From contig OZ253541.1 of assembly GCA_965262365.1 (NCBI GenBank), positions 5,704,001-5,768,000 on the forward strand: DNA of 64,000 bases, given 5' to 3'. Position numbers and translations under genes: made by a program. Source of the DNA: UBA6522 sp965262365 (lineage in GTDB: Bacteria > Pseudomonadota > Gammaproteobacteria > Steroidobacterales > Rariloculaceae). The notes under the pieces were generated by a model, which worked only from the letters and a program-made list of their open reading frames with translations, searched no databases and was not told the origin of the DNA. This document shows, piece after piece, positions 8,072 through 15,515 of the stretch; within the stretch, counting starts at the first letter, position 1; the number at the start of each line of letters is the position of its first letter.

Positions 8072-8425
8072 GTGACCAGGGTGCGACGTGCTTGTGTTGC
8101 CTTGTCGCTGGGGCTGTGGGCGGTCGTCTGCGCGGCGCAGGAGACGGTGGAGGAGACGGTGCAGGATACGGCGGAGGACGTCGCGGCGGAATCGGCAGTG
8201 CCGCTGGAAACCGCATCCGACGACGGTTCCACTGCCGTAGACGGTGCGCTGGATGAGAATGCCGAGGAGCAGGACGAAACCACGGCGGAAGGCGGTGCAA
8301 CGGAGGCCGGAGCGGCCGATGCCGCTCAGGTGATTCCGGAAATCGCTCCGCTGGATGAACTCTTCGTCCCGAGTCTAGGCCTCCGCGCGGACGAAGAGTG
8401 GGATGATATGCCAGTTGATTTTTAG
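8072..8425 (+). CDS. small acidic exported protein
   Basis: A 117-residue protein starting at GTG with GGAGG eight bases upstream. It has a clear Sec signal peptide (RRACVALSLGLWAVVCAAQ) followed by a very acidic, Ala/Glu/Thr-rich, probably disordered chain. A short ordered-looking C-terminal segment (VIPEIAPLDELFVPSLGLRADEEWDDMPVDF) may be a docking peptide. It lies 17 bp before the ExbB-like gene in the same operon. I know no family for it. The signal peptide, ribosome site and position argue that it is real despite low complexity. Confidence 0.7.
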   Translation: MTRVRRACVALSLGLWAVVCAAQETVEETVQDTAEDVAAESAVPLETASDDGSTAVDGALDENAEEQDETTAEGGATEAGAADAAQVIPEIAPLDELFVPSLGLRADEEWDDMPVDF

Positions 8426-8442
8426 GCGAACCTAGGATTCAT

Positions 8443-9249
8443 ATGAACCGAAGTTTTTCCGGCGAGTTTCTCTACCAGGTCTTTGCGCTGATCATCGCGG
8501 TGATCATCGTACACGCCGTGTATGTGACGCTGGTTCGCCCCCAGGCCAACGCGATCCTGGCCGAGCAGGCCCAGCTCATCGCCGAAGACGAGACCTACAC
8601 GCCCGAGCGCTCCCTGTACGTTCTGATTCGCGACTTCGAGCAGGAGTCATGCCTCGTGCTCATGCTGTGGGCATTTTCGATCATGGGCTTCAAGGCGATC
8701 AGGGCAGTGGGCGAACGCAAACTGCTTCAGGAGGAACTGGTGCTCGTTCCGGAGGGCGTTCGCATATTGCCCGAAGATACGCGCGAGTACGCGCGCACCC
8801 TGCAATCCCTGCCGGACCGGGTGCGCAGAATGCTTTTGCCTCGTGTGTTGCTGTCCGCCCTGGAGCGCTTCGGGTCCACGCGAAACGTTCAGGATGTCTC
8901 TTCGGTCGCCAACACCCTGTGCGAATCGGAGGGCGAACGCCTGGAGTCGGAACTGTCAATGATCCGCTACATCGCCTGGGCCATCCCGTCTGTCGGGTTC
9001 ATCGGCACCGTGCGCGGAATCGGTGAGGCCCTGAGCCAGGCCCACCGCGCCGTGGACGGCGACATCGCCGGGGTGACCGAGAGCCTCGGCACCGCTTTCA
9101 ACAGCACGTTCGTGGCGCTGTTGATCTCCATCGTGGTCATGTTTCTGGTGCACCAGTTGCAGCTTCTACAGGAACGGCAGGTCTTCGACGCCCAGACGTA
9201 CATCGACCACAACCTCATCAGGCATATGCAGGCGCGCGGGGGCAATTGA
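8443..9249 (+). CDS. MotA/TolQ/ExbB-type proton channel protein
   Basis: A 268-residue membrane protein. Hydrophobic segments lie at about 10-32, 68-88, 172-198 and 212-242. The C-terminal pair IAWAIPSVGFIGTVRGIGEAL and LGTAFNSTFVALLISIVVMFLV is the hallmark of the MotA/TolQ/ExbB family, including the G-T-V-x-G-I turn and the T-S/T-x-x-A-L-L-x-S pattern of the channel helix. Family members form pentameric stators that convert proton flow into movement with an ExbD/TolR/MotB partner. No ExbD or MotB homologue is present here. The two VWA proteins at 10677 and 11762, each with a single N-terminal membrane helix, occupy the genomic place of that partner. It belongs to the same operon as the kinase. 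Confidence 0.88.
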   Translation: MNRSFSGEFLYQVFALIIAVIIVHAVYVTLVRPQANAILAEQAQLIAEDETYTPERSLYVLIRDFEQESCLVLMLWAFSIMGFKAIRAVGERKLLQEELVLVPEGVRILPEDTREYARTLQSLPDRVRRMLLPRVLLSALERFGSTRNVQDVSSVANTLCESEGERLESELSMIRYIAWAIPSVGFIGTVRGIGEALSQAHRAVDGDIAGVTESLGTAFNSTFVALLISIVVMFLVHQLQLLQERQVFDAQTYIDHNLIRHMQARGGN

Positions 9250-9289
9250 CGAGCGGCGCGACAGTGACGACATCCGGAAGTAGGGAACA

Positions 9290-10687
9290 GTGAACACGCT
9301 GGCCATTGAGATCAATGATGCAGGGCTGACGGTTGCCGACGATACCGGCGTGCTGGCCGTGGAACCCGGTTACGCTGCGCTTGCGCGTGGCGGGTTTCTG
9401 ATCGGCGCCAAGGCATATGCCCAGGCGCGACTGCGCCCTCGGCAAACCAGCAATCGCTATTGGGAGAACCTGAGCCTCGACCCCGAAAGCGCGGGAATCG
9501 AAGGGGTCGGTAGCTCCGCGGATCTCGCCTTCAGGCAACTGGACGCGCTGTGGAGGCGGGTCGGCGGCTCAGGCAAGGATGCCGTGCTCGTCGTTCCCGG
9601 CCACTACACTCGGGAGCAACTGGGCTTGCTGCTCGGGCTCGTACAGGAGTGCAAGATGCCGGTTCGGGCGATGGTCAACGCGGCCGCTGCGGCCAGTGCC
9701 CGCCCATGGCCGGGACGCCAGTTGGTGTACCTGGATGTTCATTTGCACCGGTTCTCGGCAACCAGGCTTCGGCAGGGCAATGCCGTTGCTGCCGACCCGG
9801 AGAACGCCCTGAACGGCGTTGGGCTCGTCTCGCTGATGGACCTCTGGGCCAAGCGCGTGGCGGAGGTTTTCGTGCTGCAAACGCGCTTCGATCCGTTTCA
9901 CCGCGCCGAGTCCGAGCAACTCGTCTACGATCGGTTGCCGGAGTCGTTGGGTGCGCTGCACATCGACGACGACATCGAACTCGGTTTGACGTTCGGTGGA
10001 GAGGAGCGTATCGCCCGGTTGAGCCGCAAGCAATTGCTCGGTGTTGCTGCCGGCGCATATCGCGCGGTTATTCAGTTCGTGGCGCAACAGAGGGAGCCGG
10101 GCGCAAGCCTCGCGCTTCAGGTGTCCCACCGTGTCGGACATCTGCCGGGGCTGGAATCCGAGTTGATGCGCCTGGATGATACCCGGATCGTGACCCTGCC
10201 TCGCGGAGCGGCGGCGATGGGGGCGCTCGCGTGCATGGAGGGGCTCGATCCAGGCTCGGGACAGGTCAAGCTGCTCAAGAAACTGCCGTGGCGACTCGAA
10301 CCCGAGCAGGGCGGACCCGCTACGGTCGAGACGGTCGAACCCGTGGACGCACCTGCGCCGGATGCCGAAGCCTTCGCTACCCACGTGGTGCATCGCGGAG
10401 TCGCGCTTGCAGTGGGACAAACTGCGCTGCACATTGGCCGTGAAGCCGTCAACGGACGCCGCACGATCATCATTGACGATCTGCACCAGGCGGTGTCCCG
10501 ATCCCACTGCGAAGTCATGCGCCGGGATGGCGAACTGCTTCTGAAGGACATCAGCCGTTTCGGGACATTCGTGAACGAGAAGCGGGTCAGCGGCGAGGCG
10601 GTTCTGCATCCCGCGGACATCATCCGGGTGGGTTCGCCCGGCGAGGAACTGCAGGTCATCACGGTTGAGGCGCACAATGGCACGTAA
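9290..10687 (+). CDS. actin/Hsp70-like ATPase domain fused to C-terminal FHA domain
   Basis: A 465-residue soluble protein starting at GTG 9290 after AGGGAA. The N-terminal ~330 residues read like an ASKHA (Hsp70/FtsA/PilM-like) fold: TLAIEINDAGLTVADDTG as phosphate-1-type strand, AVLVVPGHYTREQLGLLLGLVQECKMPVRAMVNAAAAAS resembling the Hsp70 connect region, and a later LPRGAAAMGAL helix. The last ~90 residues are a canonical FHA domain with IGRE, VSRSHCEV, LLKDISRFGTFVNEKRV, so it should bind phosphothreonine, most simply on a substrate of the operon's kinase. It sits between the ExbB-like channel and the VWA pair, suggesting a cytoplasmic ATP-dependent regulator or filament attached to the motor. 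It overlaps the next start by 11 bp. Confidence 0.85.
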   Translation: MNTLAIEINDAGLTVADDTGVLAVEPGYAALARGGFLIGAKAYAQARLRPRQTSNRYWENLSLDPESAGIEGVGSSADLAFRQLDALWRRVGGSGKDAVLVVPGHYTREQLGLLLGLVQECKMPVRAMVNAAAAASARPWPGRQLVYLDVHLHRFSATRLRQGNAVAADPENALNGVGLVSLMDLWAKRVAEVFVLQTRFDPFHRAESEQLVYDRLPESLGALHIDDDIELGLTFGGEERIARLSRKQLLGVAAGAYRAVIQFVAQQREPGASLALQVSHRVGHLPGLESELMRLDDTRIVTLPRGAAAMGALACMEGLDPGSGQVKLLKKLPWRLEPEQGGPATVETVEPVDAPAPDAEAFATHVVHRGVALAVGQTALHIGREAVNGRRTIIIDDLHQAVSRSHCEVMRRDGELLLKDISRFGTFVNEKRVSGEAVLHPADIIRVGSPGEELQVITVEAHNGT

Positions 10688-11765
10688 ACCGATAAACGTG
10701 TTTTCGCTGTCATTTCTCGACGCGATGACCTGCGGTTTCGGGGCGGTGATCCTGTTCTTCATGATCATCAACGCCAACATCGACCTTCGGCGCGAGGAGA
10801 CGCTGGTCGACCTGGCCAGCGAAGTGGACCGGATGGAGCTCAAGGTGCTCACCGGGCGCAGGAACCTCGTGGAGTTGAAGGAGGCTCTGGTCCGGCTGAT
10901 CGAGCAATGGTCCATATTGAGGGACCGGCGCGAGGATATCGTCGAGGAAATCCGGGCTATCGAAGAGGAATCCGACGCCATCAATCTGGACAGCTCCACG
11001 CGCGAGGAAATCATCGAGCGGCTGCGCGCGGAACTGGAAGAACTGGAGGCCGAAACCGAGCGCCTGGCCGACGCCCAGACGCCGCAGATTGCGGGTGATC
11101 GCCTGCGAGGATTCACCGGCGACGGCAATCGTCAGTACCTGACTGGCCTTAGAATGGGCGGAGAGCGGGTGGTCATTCTTGTGGACGCATCTACCAGCAT
11201 GTTGGCCCGCACGGTCGTCAACATCTATCGGCGCCGCAACATGACCGACGAACAACGGCTTCAGTCGTCCAAGTGGCGCCAGGTGGTGGATACCGTGGAT
11301 TGGTTGACCACCCAGATAACCCCCGGTACGCAGATCCAGATCTTCGCCTTCAACGACACTGCCTGGTCGCTGCTCGATGGACCCGATGGGGAGTGGCAGA
11401 CCGTGGTGGGCGGCAGCCAACTGGACGAAGCAGTGGCCAAGCTCGGTGCCACGGTACCGCAGGGTCCCACTAGCCTGCATGCGGCATTCGCGGCAATGCG
11501 TCCATTGGATCCCAGACCCGACAACATTTACCTACTGGTGGACGGGCTGCCAACCATGGGTGAAGTTCCGCCCAACAGGCCTACTGTAACCGGCGATCAA
11601 CGGTTGAGGCATTTTGAGCGAGCCGAGCGGGCGCTGCCCTTCAACGTGCCGGTGAACATTATCCTGTACGCCATGGAAGGCGACCCATTTGCTGCCCCCG
11701 CCTATTGGCTGATGGCGCTGAACACGGGCGGATCGATGATGGCGCCCTCGGAGGATTGGCCATGA
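10677..11765 (+). CDS. membrane-anchored coiled-coil VWA protein 1
   Basis: A 362-residue protein. ATG 10677 follows GAGG and lies inside the FHA gene. The N-terminus PINVFSLSFLDAMTCGFGAVILFFMIINANIDL contains one membrane helix preceded by a conserved SFLDxxxCGFGAV motif shared with the next gene. Residues about 35-135 form a long Glu/Arg/Leu-rich coiled coil. The C-terminal VWA domain begins near residue 160 with the MIDAS motif VDASTSM (DxSxS) and continues with GPTSLHAAFAAM and LLVDGLPTMG. One N-terminal helix after a short cytoplasmic tail and a large extracytoplasmic domain is the topology of ExbD/TolR/MotB. With the ExbB-like gene three loci upstream, I infer a motor partner that replaces the ExbD/OmpA domain with a metal-dependent VWA adhesion module. 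Confidence 0.85.
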   Translation: MARKPINVFSLSFLDAMTCGFGAVILFFMIINANIDLRREETLVDLASEVDRMELKVLTGRRNLVELKEALVRLIEQWSILRDRREDIVEEIRAIEEESDAINLDSSTREEIIERLRAELEELEAETERLADAQTPQIAGDRLRGFTGDGNRQYLTGLRMGGERVVILVDASTSMLARTVVNIYRRRNMTDEQRLQSSKWRQVVDTVDWLTTQITPGTQIQIFAFNDTAWSLLDGPDGEWQTVVGGSQLDEAVAKLGATVPQGPTSLHAAFAAMRPLDPRPDNIYLLVDGLPTMGEVPPNRPTVTGDQRLRHFERAERALPFNVPVNIILYAMEGDPFAAPAYWLMALNTGGSMMAPSEDWP

Positions 11766-12769
11766 GAAAGGCCCGACGCGATATTGAAACCGGGAGCCTG
11801 TCGTTCCTGGACGTGATTTGCTGCGGATTTGGCGCAGTCGTTCTGTTGCTGGTGATCGCCAAGATCTTCGAGCCGATTCGCCTGGAAGAGAGCCACGTCG
11901 AGTTGGAGGGTTTGATCGCCAAGTACGAGGAGGAACTGGAAGAGATACTCGGCGAGACCGAGGAGGTCACGCGCGAACGCCTCGCCACGGTCGAGCAAGT
12001 CGATGTCGACGAGGACGAAATCGCGCAGCTTGCGGATGAACTCGAGCGGATCCGCGCCGAATTCCTGGCCACCCTGGACAACGTGGAATTGACCGACGAG
12101 ATCCAGAACGAGCTGGTGCTGGCGAGACAGCAGCTCACCGAGGAGATGCAGCTCTTGCTCGCCGACTACCGGCCCGATCCGGACGAGTACATGGTGGGCG
12201 GTATCCCGGTGGACAGCGAGTACATCATCTTCGTCATCGATACGTCCGGGAGCATGCAGCAGTACGCCTGGGGTCGCGTGCAGCAGCAGATTCGGGAAAC
12301 CCTGGAGGTCTATCCCCAGGTCAGGGGGATCCAGGTCTTCAACGACATGGGCAACTACATGTTCAGGAGTTACCGTAACGAGTGGATCCCGGATACTCCG
12401 ACGATTCGCGAATCGATTATCGATGCGCTACGCAACTGGCGCGTATTCTCGAACTCGAGTCCCCGCGAAGGCATTCTCGAGGCGATCGATGCCTTTTATG
12501 ACCCGACCAAGAAGATCAGCCTGTACGTGTACAGCGACGATTTCGCATCGGGGTCCATCGATGCGGTGGTTCGGGAGGTGGACCGCCGAAACCGGGTCAC
12601 CGACGACGGCAGCCGCCGGGTGCGTATCCACGCCGTGGCGTTCCCGGTCTACTACGAGGCATTCGACGGCAATTTGGGAACGTCCGCCCGCTACGCGATC
12701 CTGATGCGGGAGCTTTGCCAGCGCAACGGCGGCACCTTTGTGGCGTTGCCGACGCTGCGGCGGGGTTGA
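11762..12769 (+). CDS. membrane-anchored coiled-coil VWA protein 2
   Basis: A 335-residue paralogue of the preceding gene, overlapping it by ATGA. It has the same architecture: SLSFLDVICCGFGAVVLLLVIAKIFEP as the membrane segment, a very acidic coiled coil to about residue 130, then a VWA domain with a perfect MIDAS motif (FVIDTSGSM) near residue 156 and a later VYSDDFASGS metal-side loop. The N-terminal SFLDxxxCGFGAV block is nearly identical to VWA protein 1 although the rest has diverged, pointing to strong constraint on the membrane part, as expected for contact with a channel. Two non-identical copies suggest a heterodimer, because TolR/ExbD/MotB partners act as dimers. Last gene of the operon; the VapC-like gene converges on it 20 bp downstream. 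Confidence 0.87.
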   Translation: MRKARRDIETGSLSFLDVICCGFGAVVLLLVIAKIFEPIRLEESHVELEGLIAKYEEELEEILGETEEVTRERLATVEQVDVDEDEIAQLADELERIRAEFLATLDNVELTDEIQNELVLARQQLTEEMQLLLADYRPDPDEYMVGGIPVDSEYIIFVIDTSGSMQQYAWGRVQQQIRETLEVYPQVRGIQVFNDMGNYMFRSYRNEWIPDTPTIRESIIDALRNWRVFSNSSPREGILEAIDAFYDPTKKISLYVYSDDFASGSIDAVVREVDRRNRVTDDGSRRVRIHAVAFPVYYEAFDGNLGTSARYAILMRELCQRNGGTFVALPTLRRG

Positions 12770-12788
12770 GCCCGGACGGGGAATCCGG

Positions 12789-13175
12789 TCAGGCCGTGAG
12801 CGTGCGGACGCCGTAAAGAGGAATGCGGGCGTCCCGGGTAACGAGGATCAGACCTTCGGCCTGGGCCTGGGCGACCAGAAACCGGTCGAATGGGTCCCGG
12901 TGATGCATGGGGAGATTCCCCGCTTGCTCCGCGTGATGAAAGGTCAGGGGCAGATGAGTGAATCCCCGTTCGTCAACCAGCGCCGCCAGGTTGTCAGGGG
13001 CCTTGATGCGCCCTTTTGCGCGCTTGACGCCGATTTCCCATCCGGTAATGGCGCTGACGAAGACATCGTTGCGCGGGTCGGCGATGGCGGCGCGTGCATT
13101 TTCAGCCAATTCCGCAACGTTGGAAAGCGACCACAAGAACACATGAGAATCGAGCAACAGGCGTTGCACGATCAA
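12789..13175 (-). CDS. PIN-domain (VapC-type) toxin
   Basis: A PIN-domain nuclease of up to 128 residues. The acidic active-site residues are visible in order: LLLDSHVFLW (Asp), SAITGWEIGVK (Glu), DPFDRFLVAQA (Asp) and LVTRDARI (Asp). The family cleaves RNA, often tRNA, and is neutralised by a cognate antitoxin. TTG 13175 overlaps the antitoxin stop; GTG 13169 (VQRLLLDSHVFLW) is an equally good start and would match the usual length better. The upstream Phd-type gene is its partner. Chromosomal modules like this are common and may act in stress response or stabilise the region. Confidence 0.88.
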   Translation of the reverse strand: MIVQRLLLDSHVFLWSLSNVAELAENARAAIADPRNDVFVSAITGWEIGVKRAKGRIKAPDNLAALVDERGFTHLPLTFHHAEQAGNLPMHHRDPFDRFLVAQAQAEGLILVTRDARIPLYGVRTLTA

Positions 13176-13423
13176 TTCTCATCCGGGAAGATTTTCGATT
13201 TTTCGATCGCCTCGATGAGTTCCTCATCCTCGTCGTCGAAGTTCGGAGACATCCAGATTTGGCTTTCCAGTCCACCGAGTATTCGTTCTTTCAGACGTTT
13301 TCGATAGGGTGTCAGGCGCAGCCACGGCTCGCCCGACCTGGCGATCACGATTTCTTCCCCATCCCAGGCCAGTTTTCCCAGCCTGGAGAGTTGAGACTTT
13401 GCTTCGTGCATGTTCACCTTCAT
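13172..13423 (-). CDS. Phd/YefM-type antitoxin
   Basis: An 83-residue antitoxin. The N-terminus MKVNMHEAKSQLSRLGKLAWDGEEIVIARSGEPWLRLTPY is the classic Phd/YefM DNA-binding fold (V.....AK..L..Ll..v..Ge.v.i.r.G.pva.l.P). The acidic C-terminus (DDEDEELIEAIEKSKIFPDEN) is the toxin-binding tail. It is translated just before the PIN toxin with end overlap. Such antitoxins repress their own promoter, which should lie in 13424-13480. Confidence 0.88.
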   Translation of the reverse strand: MKVNMHEAKSQLSRLGKLAWDGEEIVIARSGEPWLRLTPYRKRLKERILGGLESQIWMSPNFDDEDEELIEAIEKSKIFPDEN

Positions 13424-14001
13424 TGATCCGTCCCAGAATAGCTAAGTCTAGCTAAGTCTGGTAAAGAAACAGACACGTGTCAAACCTTCTCCGACTCCCG
13501 TGAGGCAGCCCCCGCCTGAAAGAGCAGAGTACTGGAATGCTCGAAAGCGTCGAAAACCCTCACAAGCCTGCTGCCGAAATGGGCGTCGCCGAATCTTGCG
13601 ACCGCGTCGGTGCTGTTGCCGTCAAACTCGATCCGCGCGGCCTCGCTGTCCATGATTGTGAAGTGGAATGGCTCTCCCAGGATGATTATCGAAAGACTGG
13701 AATCCTTCTTGCGCACCGAGTCCAGCAAAAAAAGAAGATACATGTCTTGGCGCTACTTCACTGTCGATTGATCCTCCCGCAGGAGGGCAGCGGCACATGA
13801 GGATCATCCGCCCGGACGCTTCGGTCCAGTACCAAATCTGTCCAAAGCGCTTGTTTTCAGCCACGAGTCGCTTGGCTGCCGTTGTCACAATTCATCATTT
13901 TTGCCACGTTCGTTGCCCCGATCCATCACGGCGCTGACCGTGGTGTGAGCTTCAATGTCGGTGTGCACCAAGGCACGGGCAGGCAACAGAGGAGCAACGC
14001 C
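13424..14001. other. 578-bp gap before the OmpA-like gene
   Basis: The first part must contain the antitoxin promoter: a direct repeat AGCTAAGTCTAGCTAAGTCT at 13440-13459 (two copies of AGCTAAGTCT) just upstream of the antitoxin start is a plausible operator. The middle has overlapping weak ORFs on both strands, one listed separately. 13890-14001 should carry the promoter of the OmpA-like gene. No RNA gene was recognised. Confidence 0.4.
13480..13743 (-). CDS. hypothetical protein, doubtful
   Basis: An 87-residue frame (MYLLFLLDSVRKKDSSLSII to ASRESEKV) with protein-like composition and an internal EAARIEFDGNSTDAVARFGDAHFG segment. A second open frame upstream on the same strand (about 13888 to 13740) reads MTTAAKRLVAENKRFGQIWYW and meets it at a run of seven T residues (13727-13733 region on the complementary strand). 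The two could be one 140-residue gene split by a one-base slip. I recognise neither half. It may be a remnant or not a gene. Confidence 0.3.
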   Translation of the reverse strand: MYLLFLLDSVRKKDSSLSIIILGEPFHFTIMDSEAARIEFDGNSTDAVARFGDAHFGSRLVRVFDAFEHSSTLLFQAGAASRESEKV

Positions 14002-14766
14002 ATGATCAGATACGCGATCGTCCTATTGGTAACCGCCGCGTTCTCGACCGCGGGTTGGGCGGCAGACGAGAGTCAGGCATCGAAGTTTGAAACCATCGGC
14101 CTGGGCAGCGGAGGTGCCGTCGGCGCCGCGGCCGGCGGCCCCGTGGGATTTATCGTGGGCGCTGCAGTGGGCGCCTGGCTGGGGGACCGGTTCAACCGGC
14201 AGCAACGGGCGCGGGATGAATTCGAGCAGAACTGGATGGCATCGGAGACCCGGGCGACGGAACTCGACGATTTGCTGAATGACGCCGAGCAGCAGGCTTC
14301 GTCCATGGAATCCCAGGTATCCGCGCTGGAGTCTCGTCTGCGCCGGGAGACCCAGCAGTTGCGGACGGTCGTTCGCGACGCGCTGGATGTCCAGGTGCTT
14401 TTCAGGACGGACGAGGACACGCTACCCGACGGGACCCAGCAGCGGTTGGTACGGCTGGCCGGTGCGCTCGCGAGCCTGGACGACATGCTGGTGCGGATCG
14501 AAGGCCACGCGGACGCCCGCGGTGAAACCGACCACAACGAGCAGCTTTCCGCGAAGCGAGCGGCCGCGGTCATGGGGACGTTGATACGCGCCGGAGTGCC
14601 GGTCGGGCGAATCAGCATGGATCACTATGGCGAACAGCAGTCATCGGCGGCCGAGAACGACCTCGATGGGCTCGCGATGGAACGTCGGGTCCGTTTGACG
14701 GTCTTACCCAGGGACGACGACACGCGCGTGACGCGCAAATCGATAGCAGCGGCAACCGATCAGTAA
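14002..14766 (+). CDS. OmpA-family protein, PdsO-like
   Basis: A 254-residue protein with SD GAGGAG before ATG 14002. It has a signal peptide (MIRYAIVLLVTAAFSTAGWA), a glycine-zipper-like hydrophobic hairpin (GLGSGGAVGAAAGGPVGFIVGAAVGAWLGD), a coiled coil (about 75-125) and a C-terminal OmpA-like peptidoglycan-binding domain (VLFRTDEDTLPDGTQQRLVRLAGAL, IEGHADARGETDHNEQLSAKRAAAV, ERRVRLTV). The order signal/Gly-zipper/coiled coil/OmpA is that of PdsO, the OmpA-like protein of the proteobacterial dedicated sortase system. No sortase, PdsS/PdsR two-component system or LPXTG target is visible here, so the name is only by resemblance. It is also a candidate peptidoglycan anchor for the ExbB/VWA machine 1.2 kb upstream, although a toxin-antitoxin module separates them. 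Confidence 0.8.
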   Translation: MIRYAIVLLVTAAFSTAGWAADESQASKFETIGLGSGGAVGAAAGGPVGFIVGAAVGAWLGDRFNRQQRARDEFEQNWMASETRATELDDLLNDAEQQASSMESQVSALESRLRRETQQLRTVVRDALDVQVLFRTDEDTLPDGTQQRLVRLAGALASLDDMLVRIEGHADARGETDHNEQLSAKRAAAVMGTLIRAGVPVGRISMDHYGEQQSSAAENDLDGLAMERRVRLTVLPRDDDTRVTRKSIAAATDQ

Positions 14767-14783
14767 GGACCGCGGCCTGGCTG

Positions 14784-14810
14784 GGGGCGCCTTTTTGGCG
14801 CCCCTTTTTT
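14784..14810 (+). terminator. intrinsic terminator after the OmpA-like gene
   Basis: A perfect 8-bp stem GGGGCGCC/GGCGCCCC with a TTTTT loop is followed by TTTTTT, 17 bp after the stop codon. On the opposite strand the hairpin lacks a following T run, so it mainly ends plus-strand transcription before the convergent bioD. Confidence 0.92.
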
Positions 14811-14822
14811 CTGACTGGCGTG

Positions 14823-15515
14823 CTACGCGCGCTGCAGGAACGGATCAAGCAGCGGGAGCAGGTCCGGCGCGCTCTCCGGAGCGCTCTCCGGCGCGTCAAG
14901 GCGCTTGACCACACGGATCGGTACATCCGCCACGAACCGTGCGAGCACGTCCGCGGTCTCCTCGGGGGCGACCGGCTGTGCTTCGGACTCGTTGACGATG
15001 ATGCCGGCGAGTTTCACTTTCCGCGCCTGCAGCATGCCCGCTGCGGTCAGCGTATGACTGAGCGTGCCAAGATAGCTGCCGGTGACCATCAGCGCGGGCA
15101 CTTCAAGCGCCGCAATCCAGTCAAGCACGGTATGGTGCCGGTCCAGGGGTACCATGACTCCTCCAATCCCTTCGATCAGGGTGACATCTACCCCGGTGTC
15201 GGCACGGCAGTAGGCGACCAGGTCATCGAACGGTATGGAACGGTTCTCGCGCTCGGCCGCCATGTCGGGGGAGAGCGGCTCCTTGAATCGCCACGGCGAT
15301 ACGGCGGCGACTTGCCCCGCATCGATGGGTCGTCCCAGCGCCTTCAACAGAACCCCGCTGTCGGTGGAATCCAGCGCGTCCTCGGTCACCCCCGTGGCCA
15401 CGGGTTTCAGTGCCGCTACACGATAGCCATTCTGCTGCAATTGATGGACAAGTGCGCAAGTGACGAACGTCTTGCCGATCTCGGTGCCGGACGCGGTGAC
15501 GAAAATCGTGGTCAT
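14823..15515 (-). CDS. bioD: dethiobiotin synthetase
   Basis: A 230-residue cytoplasmic enzyme that carboxylates 7,8-diaminopelargonate with ATP and CO2 to make dethiobiotin, the penultimate biotin step. The P-loop variant FVTASGTEIGKTFV is at the N-terminus, ALKPVATG carries the substrate lysine, and IEGIGGVMVPL is the second nucleotide motif. It overlaps bioF by four bases, so the two are co-translated. bioA is separate at 20263; bioB, bioC and bioH are not in the window. Confidence 0.95.
   Translation of the reverse strand: MTTIFVTASGTEIGKTFVTCALVHQLQQNGYRVAALKPVATGVTEDALDSTDSGVLLKALGRPIDAGQVAAVSPWRFKEPLSPDMAAERENRSIPFDDLVAYCRADTGVDVTLIEGIGGVMVPLDRHHTVLDWIAALEVPALMVTGSYLGTLSHTLTAAGMLQARKVKLAGIIVNESEAQPVAPEETADVLARFVADVPIRVVKRLDAPESAPESAPDLLPLLDPFLQRA

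Noticed and set aside
10677..12769. LPXTG sortase motif in the VWA proteins
   Set aside because: Neither C-terminus has LPXTG, a following hydrophobic helix or a basic tail. The proteins are anchored by the N-terminal helix instead.
488..12769. Zorya-type phage defence system
   Set aside because: Zorya couples a MotA-like ZorA to a MotB-like ZorB with helicase or nuclease partners. No MotB/OmpA gene inside the operon, helicase or nuclease is present.
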